This document shows positions 36,501-44,923 of a stretch of DNA of 64,000 nucleotides, piece after piece. Both the position numbers and the translations under genes were made by a program. Positions within the stretch are counted from its first letter, which is position 1; the number at the start of each line of letters is the position of its first letter. Under the pieces are notes generated by a model. That model was not told the DNA's origin. It worked only from the letters and a program-made list of their open reading frames with translations, and made no database searches. The DNA is from Chryseobacterium polytrichastri (GTDB lineage: Bacteria > Bacteroidota > Bacteroidia > Flavobacteriales > Weeksellaceae). The DNA lies in the NCBI RefSeq assembly GCF_900142445.1, contig NZ_FRAV01000007.1:62001-126000 (forward strand), in the 5' to 3' direction.

Positions 36501-39500
36501 CATGACAGAATAATGTAGAAGGTAACACCCCATATTGTTCAGGCGTAAACCATCCCGGATTTCCTTGTTCTGTATAAGAGAACGGGGTTGTTCCTAATAC
36601 ACGGATTGCATTATACTGGTTGTCTTTTTTCTGCCATTGACCGGCTTTCGCATTGGTAAGATAAGTATTAGTAGGATCCATTGCTTTGAAAGGATCATAT
36701 TTCACCCATTTCCCATTTCCAACGTATGCTTTAATTTCAAAACTTTCAAGAGTGTATTGGTGTTTTACCTGTCTCAATTCCAATCCTTTCATTACTTTAT
36801 CAGGCGGAATAAGATCTACGGAATTACTTGCCGGGTTGGTAAATCCACCGATAACCTTATTACTTTCAGTTGTAGGAAGCAATCCTTTTGTTGTTTTGAT
36901 ATCAATATAGGTATCTAAAGGAACTACATTTTTAATTGTATCTACATTTGGAAAACTATTGGCACTTACCTGTAACAGATCAAATGTTTCGTTCGTTAAC
37001 ATACTGATTCCTTTTACTAAACTTTCCGTCTGATCAGAAATTTCTGTAAACGGATTTACAGGATCTCTTTCTACTGTTTTATTAAACTCCCATTTAAGCT
37101 CAACTTTAACACTAAAGCTAATTTTAAAGAACAGAATTTTCAATTTAAATGCGACACTAAATGCTCCGTAAATTAAGAACGGTTTCGGAGACTCTACTGC
37201 TAAAAGAATGGTAACAGCTGCATAGATCCTAATGATTTTAACATCAATATCAATAGCTAACCCTGCTTCAAAGTACGCTCCCATCTGAGGTTTTTGGAAA
37301 CTGATTTTTCCTCCAAGCTCTAAGTAAGCTAATACAAAGATTTTAACTGGACCAAATTTTCTGTCAAACCTAAATTCTCCTCTTGCTCCCGCCTCAATTC
37401 CTTTTCCGGAAATCATTAAGAAGGCTTTCAAAGTAAATAGGTTTTTCAGTAAGCTTGCTGTAATTGGTGCCTGTTTTGTTCCGAAATTAATATACCATGC
37501 AGATGGATTATTAAAGAAGAAACCAGCTTGAATTTCAGCGTATAACTTAATAATATCACCTGTTTCTTCAGGGAATTTATAGTCGGCTCCAAATCCGAAT
37601 TCTAGTGAGTTATCTCCAAAAATAAAGAACGCAAAGAATGGTGGATCATCCTGATAGGTCACCCTACTCGATAGAAGCTTCATTCTGGCATCTACCATCA
37701 CCATGGATGGAAGTGAAAGCAATAACATCGCATTCGCAGAAATGATATTTCCATTAGCCATTGTATCTCCAAGCAATGCACCAACTCCTAAAGAGAATGG
37801 GAAATTATAGGCCTCGGTCTGATCCGGACGGCTAAACTTATCTACCCCAACTCCTCTTTTCGGAGCTGTATAGTACTGATACCATGTGTTATCAGATGTC
37901 ATACCAATTGCTTTTTTCTCTGCCACATAACGATAGCCTAGCAATCCACGGAATCCGTAGATGGATACAGGACCTAATGCAATTGGATTTGGAAGTTCAA
38001 TATTGGCATCAATCAGGAATGCAGGATATTTCGGTGCTAAACGCATATCTACCCCTCCTGTGATTCGAGGATTTTTCACCTTTAAGCTCACTCCTCCTTT
38101 ATATTCCTGGAATGCTCCAGGCTCCGGAATGGATAACCATCCTTTGATCGAAACCGTTGGATCACTTGAATTAGCAGGAATGATCATATCTATGTGAATG
38201 GTCTGGATATGAAGATATGAATCAGGACCTTTATTAACGTCCGTATCATCATTATCAATGGTATAGTAGAATTTGATTCCATCTCCACGGGCATCAATTC
38301 CTGCAACACCGATACTTACACCACCATCGAAACCGAAGTAGTTGTATTTACGGGTTACATTCTTTACGACTCTTTCATGAGATCCAAAGTGAATCGCCGT
38401 AACAGAAACATCTACAGGCCCAATCGGAAGTTTAATAGGCTTTGGAAGGGTCATATTTCCTCCATTCACTCTGAAATCGATGCTTCCATCGCTATAAATT
38501 CTAAGCGCAGAAATACTCAAAGTTTGCCCTTTTAATAGGCCTCCCAATAGGTCATCAACGAATTCTACATCTGCAGATGCACCAATGAATAGCTTTCCAT
38601 TTTCTTTCCCTAGCTCTACGGATTTTAGATGTAATTTAAAAACTCCGGGTAAGGTAATAGTAGGATCTAATGGAGCTACAGCTGCTGCAGTTAAAAGGAA
38701 ATCTCCAGCTGCATCCAAATGTCCTGTAACATCTATTTTAGCATCTCCATTTGAGCCTTTAAATTTTGGAATTACTAACTGAGCTTTAATATTGGATGAA
38801 ATAATATTACTCTGCTTAAAGGTAAGATCAAAGGAATTAAACCCGATGCTCCAGCTGCCCATGTCTGCATATAGATAATCATCAGTGGTAGTAGGAGTAC
38901 CATTTATTGCTTCTAACCCAACTGTTCCTGAGATTCCTCCTGTACCTACTAAAAGATCATTTCCATAAATCTGAAGGGTGGTATTATTTACATTTTTAAA
39001 CCATTTATGAGGAAGTGTTATTGCTGCTCTTTTGGCATAAACTCCTTTAAAATTGTCAGGTCTTCCATCTAAAGTAGCTTCCGGAATATTCGAATCAGAT
39101 TTAAGATCAACTTTTAAATCATCAAATTCAACAATCAACCCTGTATTACCAATCATGGAACGATTCAGATTGAATGCACTTTCTTTGGTAAATTTAAACC
39201 CACTTGAAGAAGAGTAATCTAATCTTCCCACGTCAAAAGTTAAATAACTAAAATATTGATCAGGAAGTGGATCATCCAATTCTAATCCTGTTACAGGTTC
39301 AACTCCTGTATAAACTGGGGTTAACCATTTTTGAGGAAATTGTAATCCAACGGATATTTCTTGTATAGATGCATTAAAATTTAGCCTAATAGCTTCATTA
39401 AAACTTTTTTTAGCATCTTCAAAATACCCTTCGAAAACAGTCTTCACTCTTTCAACTCCCTGGCCATTAAGGTCAAGTGATGTTTTACAAATTACATCTA

Positions 39501-40074
39501 AGAAGTCATAATTTAAATTTGAAATTTCATTAACAACACTTTCTGCTTTTTCCCATAAAGCCATGTTGTCATCAGATGGAGGAAGCATTGCTTGATTGTA
39601 TGCATTATTAAATTGCTGAATGAAATTTTGTAATCCGTTAATTTCCGGATAAAAAGCTCTTAATACATCATAAAGTAATTCTGACTGTGTAACACCTGCC
39701 AATTCCATAAAGATTTCCAAAACGGAACGAACACCGTTATCGAAAGATTCAAAATTAAAGCTGTTAATATATTTAAGAATTGCCCATGAATAATCAAAGC
39801 TAATAGGTATTTCTGTAGTCCCTGTTGTAGTAGGATTTAGAACAAGTTTTAAATCGTCAGCAATGGGAATATTTATTCCAAGCGGAGCATAAGTAGTTAA
39901 AATAAAGGTATAATAGGCAGAAGAGCCGTCGTAACTTTTTGATGCAATCAGGTTTTTCACATAAATATGATCAAATACACTGACGAGCGCATCGCGAATT
40001 CCCTCTATTTCATTAGGGATGGCATCCAACGAAATCAACTGACTTAATGATGGATGTATATTTTGATTTGGCAT
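33529..40074 (-). CDS. Giant repetitive beta-strand protein of unknown function (2181 aa)
   Basis: No signal peptide. Residues about 1-240 look helical and mixed. About 240-1030 is a long run of alternating amphipathic beta strands with little charge inside (LGPVSIYGFRGLLGYRY, KIIRIYAAVTILLAV, LKILFFKISFSVKVELKWEF). The last 1100 residues mix beta domains and helices. The strand-rich part reminds me of DUF6603-type proteins, but only in style. It could form an elongated groove or shell. It is the largest gene in the window, flanked by the 1619-aa gene (4 bp) and the exported 376-aa gene (39 bp). Confidence 0.5.
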   Translation of the reverse strand: MPNQNIHPSLSQLISLDAIPNEIEGIRDALVSVFDHIYVKNLIASKSYDGSSAYYTFILTTYAPLGINIPIADDLKLVLNPTTTGTTEIPISFDYSWAILKYINSFNFESFDNGVRSVLEIFMELAGVTQSELLYDVLRAFYPEINGLQNFIQQFNNAYNQAMLPPSDDNMALWEKAESVVNEISNLNYDFLDVICKTSLDLNGQGVERVKTVFEGYFEDAKKSFNEAIRLNFNASIQEISVGLQFPQKWLTPVYTGVEPVTGLELDDPLPDQYFSYLTFDVGRLDYSSSSGFKFTKESAFNLNRSMIGNTGLIVEFDDLKVDLKSDSNIPEATLDGRPDNFKGVYAKRAAITLPHKWFKNVNNTTLQIYGNDLLVGTGGISGTVGLEAINGTPTTTDDYLYADMGSWSIGFNSFDLTFKQSNIISSNIKAQLVIPKFKGSNGDAKIDVTGHLDAAGDFLLTAAAVAPLDPTITLPGVFKLHLKSVELGKENGKLFIGASADVEFVDDLLGGLLKGQTLSISALRIYSDGSIDFRVNGGNMTLPKPIKLPIGPVDVSVTAIHFGSHERVVKNVTRKYNYFGFDGGVSIGVAGIDARGDGIKFYYTIDNDDTDVNKGPDSYLHIQTIHIDMIIPANSSDPTVSIKGWLSIPEPGAFQEYKGGVSLKVKNPRITGGVDMRLAPKYPAFLIDANIELPNPIALGPVSIYGFRGLLGYRYVAEKKAIGMTSDNTWYQYYTAPKRGVGVDKFSRPDQTEAYNFPFSLGVGALLGDTMANGNIISANAMLLLSLPSMVMVDARMKLLSSRVTYQDDPPFFAFFIFGDNSLEFGFGADYKFPEETGDIIKLYAEIQAGFFFNNPSAWYINFGTKQAPITASLLKNLFTLKAFLMISGKGIEAGARGEFRFDRKFGPVKIFVLAYLELGGKISFQKPQMGAYFEAGLAIDIDVKIIRIYAAVTILLAVESPKPFLIYGAFSVAFKLKILFFKISFSVKVELKWEFNKTVERDPVNPFTEISDQTESLVKGISMLTNETFDLLQVSANSFPNVDTIKNVVPLDTYIDIKTTKGLLPTTESNKVIGGFTNPASNSVDLIPPDKVMKGLELRQVKHQYTLESFEIKAYVGNGKWVKYDPFKAMDPTNTYLTNAKAGQWQKKDNQYNAIRVLGTTPFSYTEQGNPGWFTPEQYGVLPSTLFCHGQEIENSISDFLDKPLNTQYFASTNNFFQSKKASYQISGDVQYTMDPNGNMVMQGDSGKVSDEVNIFGFEKSLEFKNKSHLTVMLPAPAREIKLKLSTYSTGLNIQFFSPIIDDTQSFVQYHMDEVYYPKDVLNDKVIVPEWITEKGITKIVIIPDVTDSTQINLILEQMAVLMQQGYQQALAHGGVVGTVQPSDIQQYRNLEAQLQKLQSTGCEGARQVKEEIMCKYYQVIAQHYNLSFFVPFNRRGGTPNGITYATFVSNQLGLGVYHQMLETLASLGVQSPLFNVYLNQYAKMLEDFQNYVDNHSVSYDEIIKRFEVLKAKFRQIERLSLDLNLCTDSTLCNLSAELALKVFGEFNDRQNISRSPLLEAFNAFIDSHPGYSYLTTVLSRQIYTINTVVFNGQYFYMTNGGAFNQACQDIISILKDLGNCSSKKKCFTLFHEIEWLSVEDFDYNVHIPSQAAIAEETQAALYAITKSVQPIWRPDTAYYIKFILKDNVDNGINHKVYPYAYAFRTAGPLGFFHLDKNSTYGDIKIANPDGSEYRLEDTTGDIYDSNGAYVKSQTPHPDQYPHTSLRAYIDYQRSYPNADGNIVNAKPLFYHDITTKISLYFTSSYVSKLLGGWENFVSEGHNMGAIGGTMKVIIKDPVEDISVINPPTLEPTETTIIQSAVDIPQTIESWAVDNDPAIPTVLDQYFNMLNSGTHCTGIIALEKPKSMYRVIEPRRLKPQKLYTAQVLNFYWGKDTNVDITNVDDNLKKKYAKEVHKFVFQTSRYENFKDQVESCFIPYQDTNGVNQTKQAVYSIEKSIAPNKLTAAWDIIKTKPKEVCDNPLSQAIANQYQHPFDRIVQGLFGITPQEDAPTTEFNKIINSDTGKVVAILIRNPEPFNHPKIPLEDVSRQMTNPVSPALPELISSGMIEVAGLTRAGSYTTNINYKVVYSKDYSQALIMNADKLIISNELNFKFIYKIWDGKNYIESSTVIAKNIKIN

Positions 40075-40113
40075 AATTCAATTATTATTTTGTAATTGGT
40101 TGTCTATAGAGCA

Positions 40114-41244
40114 TCAACTGTCATAGTATTGAAGCTCTCTTTCTATAGTTGCAGTAATAGGTCCATCCTCACCATTCATATAAATATTACACTTATACCA
40201 ATTATTGTATTTATCATATTCATATTTATAGTAAGTATGTTGTGGAAGTTCATACATAAAACCTCGCAACTTTTGATTTGGAAAATCTGGAATATATTGT
40301 TTGTGAATTATATTTCCGAACTCATCATAATACATGATGGTTTTTTTGGTAATATAAACCTTACTTCTTAGAGAAGATGTAAAATAGATTTCATTTTTCG
40401 AAATATAGTTTTTATTGGAATCGTAAGTGTATGTCTCACTTTGAACTACTTCCTCGCAGCCATAAAGAGTCATTTTTACAATACGATCTTGGTTATCATA
40501 TTCATATGAAAAATGTAAATCAGGACAATAAGAACTTTCCGTATCTAATGCCGTAAAAGGCATTTCTTTACCAGAAATTCCTGGTTTAATATTTTGTTTG
40601 ATAAGGTTTCCATTATTGTTGTAAACAAATTCAGTTTTTGTTATTAAATCCTTTTCGTTTAAGATAAACTTATCAGAATCTGAGACTAAATAGAATTTTT
40701 CTTCTCTTATTCTTTTATTCTTATCTAATAAATATACATATCCAAAGACTTCTTTATGATCATTCTGATATATATTATTCTTATAAACAAAATTCAACTT
40801 AACTATCTGATAATCAATACAAATCGGATATTTAGGATATTTTGTAACTTTAATATTCTTCTTTTGTTGTAAATCTTTATCGTCATATTCATGAAAAATA
40901 GCATACCTTTCTGATAAAGGTTTTTTTGTCATATCCATCCAATTTTCATATCTGGGAATCTGTTTTATTAATCTTCCATTATTGTCAAAAGCAGTAAACA
41001 ATTCACCTCCTATATTTCTATTAAAATACATTACATCTTCTTTAGCTTTTTGAAGATCTGGAACATTACCCAAAGAATCTGAAATATAAGTATAGTACCA
41101 ATACGCCGATTTCACAGGACCATGCAGATTAATATTTTCAGTTCTACTCTGCTTAGAATTCATTAATGTATTATCTGTTACAGCCTGTCCGAAGCAAGTA
41201 GTTAAAAAAAATACTTGAAAAATTACAACAATAATGTTTTTCAT
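40114..41244 (-). CDS. Exported protein of unknown function inside the giant operon, paralogue of 13495-14622
   Basis: 376 residues with a signal peptide ending in CFGQ, the only clearly Sec-exported product of the operon. The mature part has YD-like units (YEYDNQDRIVKMTLYG, YEYDKYNNWYKCNIYMNG). It is almost identical to the protein at 13495-14622 except for the first 20 residues. It begins 1 bp after the 1221-aa gene ends. Being exported while its neighbours are not, it may be a periplasmic or surface partner or protector of the others; this is speculation. Confidence 0.7.
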   Translation of the reverse strand: MKNIIVVIFQVFFLTTCFGQAVTDNTLMNSKQSRTENINLHGPVKSAYWYYTYISDSLGNVPDLQKAKEDVMYFNRNIGGELFTAFDNNGRLIKQIPRYENWMDMTKKPLSERYAIFHEYDDKDLQQKKNIKVTKYPKYPICIDYQIVKLNFVYKNNIYQNDHKEVFGYVYLLDKNKRIREEKFYLVSDSDKFILNEKDLITKTEFVYNNNGNLIKQNIKPGISGKEMPFTALDTESSYCPDLHFSYEYDNQDRIVKMTLYGCEEVVQSETYTYDSNKNYISKNEIYFTSSLRSKVYITKKTIMYYDEFGNIIHKQYIPDFPNQKLRGFMYELPQHTYYKYEYDKYNNWYKCNIYMNGEDGPITATIERELQYYDS

Positions 41245-41245
41245 T

Positions 41246-44200
41246 TTAATTAGTTAATATTTTTAATAATGTTTTAATTCCTATTCTATTTTTATCTGAT
41301 GCTAAAGCCAGAATTCTATTAATTTCGTCAAAATTTGAACGTAGTGGATCATTAATAGGTAAATCTGTTAATTCTCCATTTTTAAACAATGTTCCCTGAT
41401 AGCTAAGTCTTGCAAAACCGTGTACAGCACCTCTTACTCCGGGACCTTCTCCACCTCCTATTTGTCCTCCAACTGTGGGACCCAAAATAGCCTCTAAGCC
41501 AGCTTCTAATCCTGAAATACTTGCAATAAAGGAAAATAGATCTATAAAATCATCAATCCCAAAATCTTCATTTTGCTGAATTGTAGGTTTTACGTTATTA
41601 AGATAGCTATTATATGCCTTAACTCCTTTTATAAAATATTTTACAACTTCAAAAAATGAGTTTGCCGTATTACCCCCAATAAGATCTTTTATGTAAAAAT
41701 TTAACCCTTTAAATTTATTCGCTGTTCCAGTAAATTGTTCATTTTCAGAAAAAAGAAAATTATAATAATCAATTCCTTTTTCAACCTTTCCAGCCTTTCC
41801 ATCATTTAATTGTTTACTTATTTTATCATTAATTCTCTTACGTTCCAGAGCTAGATTTTTCTCAAAACTAGCTCTCGCTGTACTTGTAGTTAATATAGAA
41901 TATTTATAGTATAATTTATTAATATAAAATTCAAAAAGTAAATCAACAAGATTAAATTCCATATTAATTTTAAAATCTAACGCCAATGAACCATCTATAA
42001 ACGTAAATCCTGATTTGATTCCGCTAAAAAATTTCTTTAATAGCCCTACTTCTGTCGCTGCGGAAGAAGATCTAGAAAATGAATCTGCAACTCTTGTTGG
42101 ATATTTCAAGCTTGCTAATCTGTCAAGTCTATTATTTTTCTTTCTCGTAGCATCAGACTTTTTAGCAAAGACCCCTACTTTTTTGCGATACTCAAAATTC
42201 TTTAAAATTTTCTTTACATTGTCATAAGTAAAATTATAGTTTGGATCATCACCCATTTTTTTAATTTCACCCATATCAAGATTTAATTTCATCTCCGTTC
42301 CAGCTTCACCAATAGTTCCGACATCTCCGGTAAAATATCCAAAATACAATGACACACTTTTATCAAATCTATCTCCTGCAGCATTGTTAGAAATTTTAAG
42401 TTTTCCATTTGTTAAAGCTTGGAAATGTTTATTTTGAACATTCCCTCTACCCAAACGAATATCACTCAAAGTCACATCTTTTGCATCTGCTTTTCTTTCA
42501 AACTCCCATTCACAACCAATCATAATACCCTTATCAAAATCTAAGGCACTGAAAAATGAAGAAGATACATAATTTATAACAAGCTTTTGAAGGAAGCTTC
42601 CTAAAGGTCCTGCCCCCAGCTGAGCTTGTGCATAATATTTAAGATCAATTTTTGCTTTACTAAACACTCGAGCATCAATATTGGAGACTTTAGGATTCAT
42701 ATCATACTCCGCTTCAAAAGATAAAGATAAACCACATGTTATATCTCCAGTAGCTTGAGCTCCTACCCCGGGAACCTGACTTAGCAGATTGTGGGCAAGT
42801 CCAAAACTTTTTCGACCTTCTTGAGTTGCTGCATCTTCAATATTACTTTGATTTATGTGCAAATTATTAGCAGAAGTACCATTATTGAAACCTGCTTGAG
42901 CTGCCGACCACGCACTCGCCTTATTTTCAACACCTAGTTCTAGTTTTGTGAGATAGTGATGTGGATCAAGATTAATTACATTAAGATAGTCTAAAAGTCG
43001 AGATGTATTGGTTACCATTTCTCCTCCAAAAACGGCTATTACCATAGACAGTAATGCTGTTTCTTCTTTTCTTATTGGAAATTGATATTCTGTATTAGCC
43101 TTAAATGAAGCTACTATCGACGCACCAGCACCTGCATTAAGACCTAATGATTTCTTTTGTCTTCCTACACCAGAATATAAACCAACTCCACCACCGGACA
43201 TAACTTCCAAGCCCACTCCTACAGATCCAGCTTCACTAAAACAGATATTAAAATCTTCAGGCTTTGTAACCTCTCGCCATAAATGACGCTCTACACTACC
43301 TTTAAAATTAAAGACCGTAAAAAGTATATCAAACTCTCCACCTACTAGCCCTCCTGTTCCACGAGGCCAATATTGCGCTAATGATTGTATCGCAAAATTA
43401 TATGCTTTTACAAAAAAGTCTGCGACCTCATGGTAGGTTTCAACTGCTTCATTTTTTACACTGTCGATAACTCCCGATATTGCATCAATTGCATTTCCTA
43501 AAGTATTAATAATACCATCTAAAACCGATCCCTGAACCTGTCCCATGTTGTTATCATCTACTTTTGTGAGCATTTCATCGTGTCTATAATTCAAATAATT
43601 ATATAATGAATCAGCAAACTTTCTGGAAGGTATAATAATATTTTTACCTGGATCCGGTACAAAAGAAAGTACTTTACCTGTGGAATCAAATTGTATTTTG
43701 CTAGCAGCATTTAAAGCCTCCATTCTTTTTAAGAATCTGTAATAATTCGGCAGAGCCGTGTTTGGATTACTGCTGTTATAAGTATTATCAAAAACATTCA
43801 CATCATCTAAATGATTTACATTATACCTTTGATAAGTACCACTCTTTTTCATTCCGTATTCTTTTGTACTATTACTACTTAAAACATATTCAGAATTATA
43901 GTAGTATAAAAGATTTAAATAGAACTGAAAACGGGCATCTTCACTTCTTTCATTTACAGCGAAAGGAATTCGATTAGGAAGAGTAACAATTGTTGCTCCA
44001 GTATATGGATCTTTAATATTGAGAGCACCTGTGTTATAATAGTTTTCTGTAACAATATCTCCAAAATTATCATCTGCTTCAACCTTATATATTTTAGCAT
44101 CAGGATCGTCAAAATTCATTGGAGGAGTTTTTGCCAATTCATCCTCAAAACCTTGTCGATTAGATATATTAATTTGTGCAACAGGCTTATTTTTTTTTAC

Positions 44201-44911
44201 AACTAAAATTGTTGCCGGGTTATCCAACTTTTTTTCTACAAATATTCCAGCCTCTCGCTGAAGCATTTCATTATAAAGTTCACGCTCAGTCTTCGCAGAT
44301 GGTTTTATCCTAGCAGATTTATCTTCTTTAGCAAGAATAGTATATCCACTAAATATGTTTTTAGTATTTATTTTAAAAGTTTCATTTGCATTGTATGTAA
44401 ATACAGAATAGCTATATTCTAACGTAGATGGATTATAATTTTCCTGAAAAGTAATTCTTTTTCTAGTATTTTTTCCAATATATGTTGTTTTAGCGGCATC
44501 TGTTAATGATTGCTGCGTTAATTTAGAGTCAATACTCAATAATGTTTTTGAATCAATTATTCCTGTTTGTGGTAAGCCTACCCATTGTTGAAACTTAATA
44601 ACATTACTTTCCATTGTATTATCAAAAGTATATCCTGGAGATGTACTTCCTGAAGGAGATAATATGAAGTTAGGTGAGTTTGAGTAAAGTTCTTTAATTA
44701 TTGTAAATGCAATATTTATAGCTCCTAAGCATTTCCTTACAGTGTTATCTTTTTTTAAAGATTTTACAGCTACAGGATTTCTTGCTAAGGCCACCAAATA
44801 CTCTTCTGATCTAAACAAACTACTTTTTAAAATAGTATCTACCTTAACGTTTGCATCTTTAGCAGTAATTGGAATGTCAACAATTGCATTTGTTGATATA
44901 TAATTTGCCAT
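41246..44911 (-). CDS. Large protein with peptidoglycan-binding-like and LysM-like regions (1221 aa)
   Basis: No signal peptide. Residues about 57-131 fit a PG_binding_1 domain (FDNTMESNVIKFQQWVGLPQ followed by TGIIDSKTLLSI). Around 280-345 a segment starting IYKVEADDNFGDIVTENYY could be a LysM-like unit. The middle is glycine-rich and beta-rich (SEAGSVGVGLEVMSGGGVGL). The C-terminus has a Gly-rich hydrophobic stretch (LEAILGPTVGGQIGGGEGPG). Wall-binding modules on a leaderless protein are typical of contractile injection or phage-tail systems, but no enzyme motif was found. It follows the 676-aa gene by 12 bp. Confidence 0.55.
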   Translation of the reverse strand: MANYISTNAIVDIPITAKDANVKVDTILKSSLFRSEEYLVALARNPVAVKSLKKDNTVRKCLGAINIAFTIIKELYSNSPNFILSPSGSTSPGYTFDNTMESNVIKFQQWVGLPQTGIIDSKTLLSIDSKLTQQSLTDAAKTTYIGKNTRKRITFQENYNPSTLEYSYSVFTYNANETFKINTKNIFSGYTILAKEDKSARIKPSAKTERELYNEMLQREAGIFVEKKLDNPATILVVKKNKPVAQINISNRQGFEDELAKTPPMNFDDPDAKIYKVEADDNFGDIVTENYYNTGALNIKDPYTGATIVTLPNRIPFAVNERSEDARFQFYLNLLYYYNSEYVLSSNSTKEYGMKKSGTYQRYNVNHLDDVNVFDNTYNSSNPNTALPNYYRFLKRMEALNAASKIQFDSTGKVLSFVPDPGKNIIIPSRKFADSLYNYLNYRHDEMLTKVDDNNMGQVQGSVLDGIINTLGNAIDAISGVIDSVKNEAVETYHEVADFFVKAYNFAIQSLAQYWPRGTGGLVGGEFDILFTVFNFKGSVERHLWREVTKPEDFNICFSEAGSVGVGLEVMSGGGVGLYSGVGRQKKSLGLNAGAGASIVASFKANTEYQFPIRKEETALLSMVIAVFGGEMVTNTSRLLDYLNVINLDPHHYLTKLELGVENKASAWSAAQAGFNNGTSANNLHINQSNIEDAATQEGRKSFGLAHNLLSQVPGVGAQATGDITCGLSLSFEAEYDMNPKVSNIDARVFSKAKIDLKYYAQAQLGAGPLGSFLQKLVINYVSSSFFSALDFDKGIMIGCEWEFERKADAKDVTLSDIRLGRGNVQNKHFQALTNGKLKISNNAAGDRFDKSVSLYFGYFTGDVGTIGEAGTEMKLNLDMGEIKKMGDDPNYNFTYDNVKKILKNFEYRKKVGVFAKKSDATRKKNNRLDRLASLKYPTRVADSFSRSSSAATEVGLLKKFFSGIKSGFTFIDGSLALDFKINMEFNLVDLLFEFYINKLYYKYSILTTSTARASFEKNLALERKRINDKISKQLNDGKAGKVEKGIDYYNFLFSENEQFTGTANKFKGLNFYIKDLIGGNTANSFFEVVKYFIKGVKAYNSYLNNVKPTIQQNEDFGIDDFIDLFSFIASISGLEAGLEAILGPTVGGQIGGGEGPGVRGAVHGFARLSYQGTLFKNGELTDLPINDPLRSNFDEINRILALASDKNRIGIKTLLKILTN

Positions 44912-44923
44912 GTTTATTTAATT

